DNA from: Nitrospinota bacterium
Lineage (GTDB): Bacteria > Nitrospinota > Nitrospinia > Nitrospinales > VA-1
Reading direction: 5' to 3'
Assembly: GCA_009873635.1 (NCBI GenBank)
Contig: WAHY01000001.1
Location: 119,514 to 155,918 of the forward strand
Length of the DNA stretch: 36,405 nt
The notes beneath the pieces were generated by a model. The model searched no databases, had not been told where the DNA came from, and saw nothing but the letters and a program-made list of their open reading frames with translations. The position numbers were made by a program, and so were the translations under genes. Within the stretch, counting starts at the first letter, position 1. The number at the start of each line of letters is the position of its first letter. Below are positions 23,804-32,068 of this stretch, piece after piece.

Positions 23804-26119
23804 ATGAAGGACGCCTTTCTAACCCGTTTGAGGTCCCTCTTTTTACCAGCTTGTTTCCTGTTGTTCATTTTTACCTTGTTTTTTTACCCGGTTTTGTTTG
23901 AAGGCAGTACTTTCTTCTTTCGAGACATCCACCATTTTGCCTACCCCATGAAATGGTTCATCGCCAAGACATGGGAGAAGGGGGAATGGTCTTTCTGGTA
24001 CCCCAATATTTTGCAGGGCATACCCTTAATGTCTTTGATGCATCCGGGCGTGTTTTACCCCCCATCAATTATATTTTTGCTGGAAGATTTTTCATTCGCT
24101 TTTAATGCTTATTTTCTTTTTCATCACCTTGTCCTGATGGGTTCAATTTATGCTCTCTGCCTATATTGGAAAAAATCGGTTCCCGCATGTTTATGTGCTT
24201 CTCTGACAGCATTATTGGGAGGATTTTTTTTATCACTGGCCTCGGTCTACAATCAGTTCCAGTCTGCTATTTGGTTTCCATTGATTCTTCTGCTATGGCA
24301 AAAGTTTATAGATGATGGAAACCTGAAATATTTCTGTGGTGCTGTGGTTTTCCTGGCTTTCCAGGTTCTGGGAGGTGGTCCGGAAAACGCTATTTTCTCG
24401 GTACTCCTGGTTTATGCCCACTCACTTTATCTTGTGAATGAAGGTCAGAGAGTACGAGGGTTCAATCATATAACTCTGGTTGTGGTCGCGTTGGCGGTCT
24501 TGGCATTAGCAGTATCGGCGATGCAATGGTTGCCCACCTATTATTTATTGAAAGAAACTGGACGCAGCGGTGGTCTCCCGTTCATTGCAAGCACAGTCTG
24601 GTCATTAGAGCCAGGCTCATTGCTCACCCTCTTTCTGCCTGAAAATTTCGCACACTTCCTATCCAAGGATGGAGGTGAAATGTCCTATTTTGTTCACAGC
24701 ATTTATATGGGTATTGTACCGTTATTTATTTTATTCGGCTGTCTATTGATTAACAGTGCGGAAAAATCCATCAGGTTCTGGCTGATGACTTTTGGAGCAG
24801 GGGTGTTTTTTGCCCTTGGCAAGCATAACCCAACCTACTTCCTGTTTCATGAATGGGTTCCCGTGTTTGATTTGTTTCGTTATCCACAAAAATTTTTTTT
24901 CCTTTGTGCTTATTCAATGGTGTTTCTCACCGCCTTGTCTCTTGACAGAATTGTTCAGGCGATCATCAATGGAAAACGACAATTGAATAAGCTCCTGCTC
25001 GTTGTGTTTGTCTTGGCAATTGTGGTTGCAGGGATATTGGGAGCAAATGCTGAACGGCCAGGACTTGAGAGTCTATTGATATTACTTCTACTTGCGATTG
25101 GTCTATTTGGCTTGAGTGCAAAAAAAATAAATCGTTCCGGGTTTTTCTCACTTCTCCTGTTTTTAATGTTGATGGACTTGATGGGTAAGAACTCAATGCT
25201 GATACCTCTGATAGACCGCGGGTTTTATACCGATCCTCCGCCTCTGGCAAAAAGACTGGGCGGAACGGCAGATTCATTTCGTGTCTTTAGTGGAATGCTG
25301 TTGGAAAAAGCGGTAATCAAAAAGGATCCTTCCCCTTTGGCAGAAAGCACAACGACTTCCTCCAAAACTAAAAAGCCTGCGTATAATATTTTGAGTGTTC
25401 AATTGGCCACAAGAGATCAGGTTTATCCAAACCTTGGGGCGATTTATGAATTGGCCTATGTAGATGGAATGGCTACTATGATGCTTAAACACAGCATGCT
25501 GTGGGAGCATTTATTCATTACGGCTGATATACCGAAAAAAAGAAGAATGTTGGAGCGTAGTAATGTGAAGTTTTGGGTAACAGAAGACTATGAACAACTC
25601 CCTTCCCATCAATACCCAAGGGGAATTAAAAAGGTAAACATTTTTGGAGATGCTTTGCCGCGTGCGTTTCTTGTAGGCAGTTCGAGAACTGTTCCGGAAA
25701 TGGAACTTCTTGATGTTTATTATGATGCCGAATTTGATCCATTGGATCAGGTTTTGTTGACAGAATCGGTCGATATAAAAAGTGCCACTCGGTTTTCAGG
25801 TCAGGTGAAGCAGCTAAAGTACAGTCCTAACAGGGTGAGCATTGAAACTGAACAGAACGAAGAAGGATTTCTAGTGTTGCTAGATACATTTTTCCCCGGC
25901 TGGAAGGTGGAAGTGGATGGCAAACCAGAGCATATTTACCGGGCTAATTTTTTCTACCGGGGCGTCCGGTTGGCACCGGGCAACCACCGCGTAGAATTTT
26001 ATTATGAACCTCTGGGATTAAAAACGGGTGCGATCATCAGTGCTGTAACCGTTGTTCTTTTATTATTTTTGTCACTTAACCCTTTCAACAGGCGTGAGGC
26101 TGTGATATCTCCTATGTAG
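23804..26119 (+). CDS. YfhO-family multi-spanning membrane protein (GT-C-like)
   Basis: A 771-residue protein with about a dozen hydrophobic segments over residues 10-470, then a soluble C-terminal region and one last span (~745-760). Near the N-terminus FFFRDIHHFAYPMKW has the acidic residue placed as in GT-C glycosyltransferases. The C-terminal LLDTFFPGWKVEVDGKPEHI and YRANFFYRGVRLAPGNHRVE match the YfhO family end signature (FPGWka.vDGk, YRANyafRGv.lp.G.H). YfhO of Gram-positives takes part in teichoic acid glycosylation with a lipid-linked sugar donor. The role here is unknown; position after the Thr/Ser-rich pilin suggests, but does not show, pilin or surface-glycan glycosylation. An AAGGTGAT ribosome site is present. 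Confidence 0.85.
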   Translation: MKDAFLTRLRSLFLPACFLLFIFTLFFYPVLFEGSTFFFRDIHHFAYPMKWFIAKTWEKGEWSFWYPNILQGIPLMSLMHPGVFYPPSIIFLLEDFSFAFNAYFLFHHLVLMGSIYALCLYWKKSVPACLCASLTALLGGFFLSLASVYNQFQSAIWFPLILLLWQKFIDDGNLKYFCGAVVFLAFQVLGGGPENAIFSVLLVYAHSLYLVNEGQRVRGFNHITLVVVALAVLALAVSAMQWLPTYYLLKETGRSGGLPFIASTVWSLEPGSLLTLFLPENFAHFLSKDGGEMSYFVHSIYMGIVPLFILFGCLLINSAEKSIRFWLMTFGAGVFFALGKHNPTYFLFHEWVPVFDLFRYPQKFFFLCAYSMVFLTALSLDRIVQAIINGKRQLNKLLLVVFVLAIVVAGILGANAERPGLESLLILLLLAIGLFGLSAKKINRSGFFSLLLFLMLMDLMGKNSMLIPLIDRGFYTDPPPLAKRLGGTADSFRVFSGMLLEKAVIKKDPSPLAESTTTSSKTKKPAYNILSVQLATRDQVYPNLGAIYELAYVDGMATMMLKHSMLWEHLFITADIPKKRRMLERSNVKFWVTEDYEQLPSHQYPRGIKKVNIFGDALPRAFLVGSSRTVPEMELLDVYYDAEFDPLDQVLLTESVDIKSATRFSGQVKQLKYSPNRVSIETEQNEEGFLVLLDTFFPGWKVEVDGKPEHIYRANFFYRGVRLAPGNHRVEFYYEPLGLKTGAIISAVTVVLLLFLSLNPFNRREAVISPM

Positions 26120-26145
26120 CTATTATTTTTTCCTGGAATCTTATT

Positions 26146-27081
26146 ATGAAACTTGTCAGCTTACTTCCTTCTGCGACTGAAATTCTGGTGCAACTTGGGT
26201 TAGAGGAAAGCCTTGTTGGTGTGTCGCATGAATGTGACTATCCCATGTCAGTGAAGTTTCTTCCCAACCTCACTTCAACTCGTATCAACCCATCATCCAG
26301 CAGTCCCGATATTCATAAATCAGTTCTTGAGGTTATGAAAAACAGCGTGTCGGTTTATGACCTGGATTTGGAGTTGTTGAAATCACTCAACCCGGATTTC
26401 ATCGTGACGCAGGACTTGTGTGATGTCTGCGCTGTTTCATTTTCTCAGGTTGAAGAGGCCTGCCAGGAACTCGTTGGGGCAAAAATTATTTCTCTCAGAC
26501 CCCAAAAACTGGGAGATATCTGGAATGATGTGCAGAATGTAGCAGACCAGCTTGGTATCAGTCAAAGAGGTGAAGAGTTTCGTGAAGAAGTGGACTCAAG
26601 GGTCAATGCGGTTAAAAATCGTCTTAACGGCAAGGCCACCCACACTCCGAAAGTTTTGACAATAGAATGGCTCGACCCGATTTATGTAGGAGGCATGTGG
26701 CTCCCTGAAATGATAGACATAGCTGGAGGCGAGGTTTGCATTGCTGAATGCGGAAAACCCGCGCCTGTTGTGGATCGGGAAGTCTTGGAGAAAATCAGTC
26801 CTGATGTCGTGGTGGTCAAACCATGTGGCTATAAACTGGAACAGACCTTGAAAGAAATGGATTTACTGAAAAAACAAATTCCCTGGCAGGACTGGGAAAC
26901 AAAATATAATACCCGGTTTTATCTGGTAGATGGAAATTCCTACTTCAACCGCCCCGGTCCACGTATTCTCGATTCACTCGAAATCCTTGCTCACTGCACC
27001 CACCCCAATCTCTTTCCGGAGTTCGGCGAACAATACGCGGATGGACTCATCAAATTAGAACCGGGCCTAAACCTGCCGTAG
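26146..27081 (+). CDS. BtuF-like (periplasmic-binding-protein fold) protein without signal peptide
   Basis: A 311-residue protein of the helical-backbone metal/cobalamin receptor family (BtuF/FhuD). It begins at once with the first strand, MKLVSLLPSATEILVQLGLE, so there is no signal peptide and it should be cytoplasmic. Other family segments are LVGVSHECDYP, LLKSLNPDFIVTQDLCDVCA, and a second lobe from VLTIEWLDPIYVGGMWLPEM. Standalone forms without an ABC permease are widespread and of unknown role, often labelled cobalamin-binding protein. No transporter gene is nearby. Cys residues in QDLCDVCAVS and AECGKPAP might bind metal; this is speculation. It is followed by a small terminator. Confidence 0.85.
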   Translation: MKLVSLLPSATEILVQLGLEESLVGVSHECDYPMSVKFLPNLTSTRINPSSSSPDIHKSVLEVMKNSVSVYDLDLELLKSLNPDFIVTQDLCDVCAVSFSQVEEACQELVGAKIISLRPQKLGDIWNDVQNVADQLGISQRGEEFREEVDSRVNAVKNRLNGKATHTPKVLTIEWLDPIYVGGMWLPEMIDIAGGEVCIAECGKPAPVVDREVLEKISPDVVVVKPCGYKLEQTLKEMDLLKKQIPWQDWETKYNTRFYLVDGNSYFNRPGPRILDSLEILAHCTHPNLFPEFGEQYADGLIKLEPGLNLP

Positions 27082-27088
27082 GACTTAA

Positions 27089-27108
27089 GCCCTGAGCGGG
27101 GCGTTTTT
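27089..27108 (+). terminator. Short candidate terminator after BtuF-like gene
   Basis: GCCC (27089-27092) pairs with GGGC (27099-27102) around a 6-base loop, followed by G and TTTTT (27104-27108). The stem is short, so the call is moderate. Confidence 0.45.
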
Positions 27109-27130
27109 AATCAGATATCCTCATTTTGAA

Positions 27131-27173
27131 TAACCCCTAAAAGATTGAAAAAAAAGGGTTAATTTGATATAAT
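27131..27173 (+). promoter_or_regulatory. Promoter of nadB giving a predicted leaderless mRNA, with flanking inverted repeat
   Basis: TTGAAA (27145-27150), a 17-base spacer and a perfect TATAAT (27168-27173). Six bases follow before the A of the nadB ATG at 27180, the place where transcription would start. No Shine-Dalgarno precedes the gene. TAACCC (27131-27136) and GGGTTA (27156-27161) form an inverted repeat enclosing the -35 hexamer and could be a repressor operator; the regulator is unknown. Confidence 0.65.
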
Positions 27174-27179
27174 CCGGTC

Positions 27180-28841
27180 ATGGCTATTGAAAAGGATTTC
27201 ATTGTAATTGGTTCTGGAGTCGCAGGGCTGACGTTTGCACTCAAGGTCTGTAAATACGGTTCTGTAGGCATCATCACCAAGGATGCTCTCGAAGAGTCGG
27301 CGACCAAATATGCCCAGGGGGGTATCGCCTCGGTGATGGCGGAAGACGACTCGTTTGAATTGCATGTCAAAGACACAATGGAAACCGGTCGCGGTCTCTG
27401 CCATGAGGACTTCGTACGAATTGCCTGCCGTGAAGGTCCAGCACGAATTCGAGAATTGATCGGGCTTGGTGCCAGGTTCGACCGCATTCGAGGTGCGGGG
27501 TTCGACTTGGGAAAAGAAGGTGGACATTCCAAACGCCGTATCCTGCACGCGCACGACCTGACGGGCTGGGAAATTGAGCGCACCCTCATTGAGGCGGTTC
27601 ACGCCCAGGATAATATTGAAATTTTTGAGAATCACATGGCGATTGATCTCATCACCCGGGCCCGGCTGGATGACAAAGTTCAGGTTGGAGGAGATCAAGA
27701 CGAAACCCTTGGTCTTTATGTGCTGAACCACATGACGCAAAAGGTGGAAACGATGGTGGGACGAGTCACCTTCATGGCAACGGGAGGTGCGGGTAAGGTT
27801 TATCTTTACACATCGAATCCAGACACGGCAACAGGCGATGGTGTAGCGGTGGCATATCGTGCCGGGGCAAAAATTGCCAATATGGAATTCTTCCAGTTTC
27901 ATCCCACCTGCTTGTTTCACCCGAAAGCAAAATCGTTTCTCATTTCAGAAACAGTACGGGGTGAAGGTGGAATTCTGCGTCTGCAAAATGGCAGTACGTT
28001 CATGGAAAACTACCATTCTCTAGGTTGTCTGGCTCCCCGTGATGTGGTGGCGCGAGCGATTGACTATGAGATGAAAAAGAGTGGGGATGACTACGTCCTC
28101 CTTGACGCCACCCATCTTGAGGGTTACCGCATTAGAGAACGTTTTCCTAATATTTACAAGACTTGTTTGGAGTTTGGTTTTGATATGTCTCGAGAACCTG
28201 TTCCAGTCGTGCCAGCGGCACATTATATGTGCGGTGGATTGGTTGTGGATACCAGTGGCCAGACGAATATCAAACGGCTGTTTGCCAGCGGCGAGGTTTG
28301 CTTTTCCGGATTGCATGGAGCCAACCGGCTGGCCTCCAACTCTTTGCTGGAAGGGTTGGTTCTCTCGCACCGTGCTGTTGAGAAAGCGGTTGCCTTGTTT
28401 GAGGAATCCAAAGACTCTAAGGGTTTCATGGGTCAGATTCCTGAATGGGATCCCGGAAGCGCCGTAGATAGTGACGAATCGGTGGTGGTGTCGCACAACT
28501 GGGACGAAATTCGCCGGTTGATGTGGAACTATGTCGGCATTGTCCGCTCCAATAAGCGACTGAAAAGAGCCGAGAGACGCATTCAACTTCTGTTGGAAGA
28601 GATACAGGAATATTACTGGAACTTTAAAATCACCAAGGACACCCTGGAGTTGAGAAATATTACCATCACGGCACAACTGATTATTCAGGGAGCCCTGACC
28701 AGAAAGGAAAGCCGGGGATTGCATTATAACCGCGATTTTCCGGACACAGATGACGCGAACTGGAAACAAGACACGATTTTCCAGAACAACCATAAACGAT
28801 TGATAACCCAAACCAACCCGAGAATAGTGACCCATGAGTGA
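27180..28841 (+). CDS. nadB: L-aspartate oxidase NadB
   Basis: FAD-dependent first enzyme of de novo NAD synthesis, oxidising L-aspartate to iminoaspartate in the cytoplasm. The FAD dinucleotide motif is VIGSGVAGLTFAL (residues ~9-21), followed by ATKYAQGGIASVM, the succinate-dehydrogenase-like QFHPTCLF with RGEGG, and ASGEVCFSGLHGANRLASNSL near the end of the flavoprotein core. A helical C-terminal domain (~430-553) follows. The length of 553 is normal. No nadA or nadC is in the window. It overlaps ftsK by 8 bases (ATGAGTGA). The start appears leaderless. Confidence 0.96.
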   Translation: MAIEKDFIVIGSGVAGLTFALKVCKYGSVGIITKDALEESATKYAQGGIASVMAEDDSFELHVKDTMETGRGLCHEDFVRIACREGPARIRELIGLGARFDRIRGAGFDLGKEGGHSKRRILHAHDLTGWEIERTLIEAVHAQDNIEIFENHMAIDLITRARLDDKVQVGGDQDETLGLYVLNHMTQKVETMVGRVTFMATGGAGKVYLYTSNPDTATGDGVAVAYRAGAKIANMEFFQFHPTCLFHPKAKSFLISETVRGEGGILRLQNGSTFMENYHSLGCLAPRDVVARAIDYEMKKSGDDYVLLDATHLEGYRIRERFPNIYKTCLEFGFDMSREPVPVVPAAHYMCGGLVVDTSGQTNIKRLFASGEVCFSGLHGANRLASNSLLEGLVLSHRAVEKAVALFEESKDSKGFMGQIPEWDPGSAVDSDESVVVSHNWDEIRRLMWNYVGIVRSNKRLKRAERRIQLLLEEIQEYYWNFKITKDTLELRNITITAQLIIQGALTRKESRGLHYNRDFPDTDDANWKQDTIFQNNHKRLITQTNPRIVTHE

Positions 28842-31188
28842 AGAAAAAACAGTACATATTTTAATCCGAGATTTTTTTGGTGTGGTTGCGCTCGCCTTCA
28901 CGGTATTCAGCTTGATGGCGTTGATCACTTTTTCACCTGACGATCCTTCTTTCAATAAAAGTGTTACAGGGACGGATGTGACAAACTCCGCTGGCATGGT
29001 TGGAGCCTATTTTTCAGATGGGCTGGCGCGAATTTTTGGAAGTGGTTCGTTTTTCTTCCCGGTCATCACTCTGTTTTTGAGTTGGGTTTTGGTTCGTGGA
29101 AAAGACTTCCATAATTTGCCGCTGATCTTGAGCTCAGGTCTTTTATTCCTGATTGGTCTCTGTTCTCTTCTGGCGATCCAGTTCAAGGTCGACCCATTTT
29201 TTGGCACTGCGGTTCCAGTTGGTGGTTTGGTGGGTCATGGTCTGGGTGGTTTTCTGGTGACCTGGTTGAATGCTTCAGGAGCCGTTTTAACCCTGTTAAC
29301 CTTATTGTTTGTCGCTTTTCTTGTGATGACACGTATTCCGGTTAATGTGCTGGTAGAGGCAATCGGAAAATTATCCAGGGTGCTGGGTTCTGCAACGATG
29401 CTGACGCTTGTTGCAATTAAAAATATGGTTTTAAAATCTGTGTCTTTAATCCGCGATTGGATTGTAAAGTTGCAAACTGCCAGGCAGGAAATGAGGGAGG
29501 CCAATAAGGCACCTGTAGAGCCAGTGATTGTCACCCGCAGTCAACTTGAGCCGGAAGTAAAAATAATAGAAAAAAAAGAGAAGAAAAAGAAAGCTCAGGA
29601 AGAAAAGGCAGAGTTTGTGGTTCAGGAAAACTTTGCTTTCATGGGTACATCGGGGAAGTATCAGGTGCCACCCCTTGCATTGCTTGAGAACCCGCCACCT
29701 GGCAGGGACACACAAGACGAGAAAGCCCGGGAAGAAATTTTAGCAAGCAGTGCCATTCTGGAAAAGAAATTAAAGGACTTTGGTATTGAAGGAAGAGTCG
29801 TTCAGGTTCTTCCCGGTCCCGTTATCACATTGTTTGAATATGAACCTGCACCGGGAGTCAAAGTCAGTCGAATTGTTTCTCTTGCGGACGATTTATCTTT
29901 GGCAATGCGTTGTGTGGGGCTTCGTATTCTGGCACCTGTACCGGGCAAACCGGTGGTGGGTATAGAAATTCCTAATATTCGGCGTGAGACCATCTATTTT
30001 AAAGATGTCATGACTTCGGAATCGTTTCAGGAATCAGAATCCAAGCTCACTCTTGTTATTGGTAAAGACATTACAGGGGAACCGGCAGTGCAGGATCTGG
30101 CAACGACACCGCACTTGCTAATGGCAGGCTCAACAGGTTCGGGAAAGAGCGTAGGACTCAACGCCATGATCTGCAGCATCCTTTTGAACGCCACCCCGGA
30201 AGAAGTAAAAATGATCATGATTGACCCGAAGATGCTGGAGTTATCGGTTTATGATGGCATTCCACATCTTATTTCTCCTGTCGTCACCAACCCTAAAAAG
30301 GCCGCGGCCGCGCTTCAATGGGCGGTCAACGAAATGGAATCCCGTTACAAGATGATGGCCGAGAAAGGTGTGCGTAATATTGGTGGCTTCAATGAGCTTG
30401 CGGAGAAACTCCAGAAAGAATATGAACAGGAGCTTAAGAAACGTGAAAAAGCGAATAAAGGGGTCAAGCCTGAAAACGCTGATGATGTGGAGGAAGACGA
30501 AGAAGAGGAAATAATTCCGGAACCCCCTGCAAAGCTTCCTTACATTGTCATCCTGATTGATGAACTGGCAGACCTCATGATGGTTGCTTCCAAAGGAGTG
30601 GAAGACTCGTTAACACGGCTGGCGCAAATGGCGAGGGCCGCGGGAATTCATCTGATCGTTGCCACCCAGCGCCCTTCCGTCGATGTATTGACGGGAATCA
30701 TCAAAGCCAACTTTCCCACCCGCATGTCTTATAAAGTGACTTCAAGAGTGGACTCAAGAACCATTCTGGATGCGATGGGTGCGGACAAACTTCTCGGTAA
30801 AGGAGACATGCTGTTTCTACCACCAGGAACTTCAAAACTTCATCGACTGCATGGGGTTATGGTTAGCGATGAGGAGATTCAACGAATCGTGGACTTCATC
30901 AAGAAGCAGGCGAAACCACATTATCAGGAAGATATTTTCGATTCTGTTGTTGAAGAAGAAAAAAATAATGGAGATGAGGAAGAGGAGTTTGATGAAAAAT
31001 ATGATGAGGCCCTTGCCATTGTCGCCAAAGACCGGCAGGCTTCTATTTCCTATATTCAACGACGTTTAAGAATAGGTTATAATCGGGCTGCACGAATCAT
31101 AGAAACCATGGAGCGAGAAGGGGTGGTGGGTCCATCTGATGGAGTCAAACCTCGTGAAGTCTATGTCAACCCGATCGAAATTGAATAG
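28834..31188 (+). CDS. ftsK: DNA translocase FtsK/SpoIIIE
   Basis: Septal double-stranded-DNA pump for chromosome segregation. The N-terminal membrane domain has about four spans (~15-170), then a charged linker (~215-260). The alpha/beta motor has Walker A GSTGSGKS (432-439) and Walker B ILIDE (573-577), preceded by an acidic Glu/Asp-rich insertion (DDVEEDEEEEIIPEPP). VATQRPSVDVLTGIIKANFP and FLPPGTSKLHRLHG are conserved motor segments. A C-terminal gamma winged-helix domain that reads KOPS-type sites is present (DRQASISYIQRRLRIGYNRA, ARIIETMEREGVVGP). At 784 residues it is a compact form. Translation is coupled to nadB, and the following gene overlaps its end. Confidence 0.96.
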   Translation: MSEEKTVHILIRDFFGVVALAFTVFSLMALITFSPDDPSFNKSVTGTDVTNSAGMVGAYFSDGLARIFGSGSFFFPVITLFLSWVLVRGKDFHNLPLILSSGLLFLIGLCSLLAIQFKVDPFFGTAVPVGGLVGHGLGGFLVTWLNASGAVLTLLTLLFVAFLVMTRIPVNVLVEAIGKLSRVLGSATMLTLVAIKNMVLKSVSLIRDWIVKLQTARQEMREANKAPVEPVIVTRSQLEPEVKIIEKKEKKKKAQEEKAEFVVQENFAFMGTSGKYQVPPLALLENPPPGRDTQDEKAREEILASSAILEKKLKDFGIEGRVVQVLPGPVITLFEYEPAPGVKVSRIVSLADDLSLAMRCVGLRILAPVPGKPVVGIEIPNIRRETIYFKDVMTSESFQESESKLTLVIGKDITGEPAVQDLATTPHLLMAGSTGSGKSVGLNAMICSILLNATPEEVKMIMIDPKMLELSVYDGIPHLISPVVTNPKKAAAALQWAVNEMESRYKMMAEKGVRNIGGFNELAEKLQKEYEQELKKREKANKGVKPENADDVEEDEEEEIIPEPPAKLPYIVILIDELADLMMVASKGVEDSLTRLAQMARAAGIHLIVATQRPSVDVLTGIIKANFPTRMSYKVTSRVDSRTILDAMGADKLLGKGDMLFLPPGTSKLHRLHGVMVSDEEIQRIVDFIKKQAKPHYQEDIFDSVVEEEKNNGDEEEEFDEKYDEALAIVAKDRQASISYIQRRLRIGYNRAARIIETMEREGVVGPSDGVKPREVYVNPIEIE

Positions 31189-32059
31189 GGTCCTATTTGC
31201 TGTCCAGCTGGTTCTGTCAGCTTTTGTTGTTTTTGGTCTGGTGCAACAGGGTCTCGCCGGTGTTTTTTCATACAGGGATGACGAAGGCGCGATTCATTTT
31301 ACAGATGACATCTCAAAGATTCCCCAGAAATACCGCGACAGAAAAGAAGGTGTTCGTACCCTTAGAGAGAACCGGGCCTATCGGTCAACTCCCAGCCTTC
31401 CACCCGTAATAGAGCTACCCGGGTCAACTTCATCCAACGGGGAAACCCAGGTTCCTTTGATCCCTCTTAGTGGCGGTAATTTTCTTGTTGATACGGTTCT
31501 AAATGGCCGGGTCAAAGCAAGGCTGATGTTGGATACCGGAGCCTCACTCATAACGCTTACCGAGGAAATCGGCCAAAAGCTGGGAATTTCAAGTTCTTCT
31601 GTTTCAGCCGAGTTGCCTTTCAATACTGCAGGTGGAGAAGATTGGATGCCACTCGTAGCGCTTGACTCGGTTTCGGTTGGTTCTGCCAAGACCCGTTTGG
31701 TAGAAGCATCGATCAACAGCCATATCAAAGAAATAGATGGATTACTGGGGATGAGTTTTCTAGGAGATTTTCGGTTTGAGATTGATCGCACCAACAAACT
31801 TCTCACCTTGAAACCTCCCCAGACTCAGGATGAACTGGTGTGGGATAATAAGCCGGGAAACTGGTGGAAAAGCCGGTTTGAACATTATGATGCGACTATA
31901 AAGAGTTATGCTTCCCGCGCGGATCTTCTCAGGAGGCGTGGACACGCAAAGGCGATGAACATGCAAAATACAGTGGAATTTTACAAAGCTCTGCGCCAAA
32001 AACTGGAAACACAGGCTTCCATTTCCGGCCTGCCGGTTCGTTTCCGGTCATCCATGTAA
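31163..32059 (+). CDS. Exported DUF4124 protein with retropepsin-like aspartic protease domain
   Basis: A ~298-residue secreted or membrane-anchored protein. After a signal/anchor (RVLFAVQLVLSAFVVFGLVQ) comes a DUF4124 domain (VFSYRDDEGAIHFTDDISKI), a Pro/Ser linker, and a retropepsin-like fold with the active-site motif LMLDTGASLITLTEEIGQKL (Asp codon 31532-31534) and the second-half segment EIDGLLGMSFLGDFRFEID. Such single-lobe aspartyl proteases work as dimers. A C-terminal ~65-residue helical tail follows. The start could be ATG 31139 or 31163; both lie inside the ftsK 3' end, giving 50 or 26 bases of overlap in a different frame. The later start gives a more normal signal peptide and was chosen. 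Confidence 0.85.
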   Translation: MSTRSKLNRVLFAVQLVLSAFVVFGLVQQGLAGVFSYRDDEGAIHFTDDISKIPQKYRDRKEGVRTLRENRAYRSTPSLPPVIELPGSTSSNGETQVPLIPLSGGNFLVDTVLNGRVKARLMLDTGASLITLTEEIGQKLGISSSSVSAELPFNTAGGEDWMPLVALDSVSVGSAKTRLVEASINSHIKEIDGLLGMSFLGDFRFEIDRTNKLLTLKPPQTQDELVWDNKPGNWWKSRFEHYDATIKSYASRADLLRRRGHAKAMNMQNTVEFYKALRQKLETQASISGLPVRFRSSM

Positions 32060-32068
32060 CGTCAGGGT

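Noticed and set aside
27159-28997. Long open frames antisense to nadB (253 and 325 residues)
   Set aside because: They lie opposite an unmistakable NadB, show no recognisable family, have His/Arg/Phe-rich shadow-like composition and lack ribosome sites.
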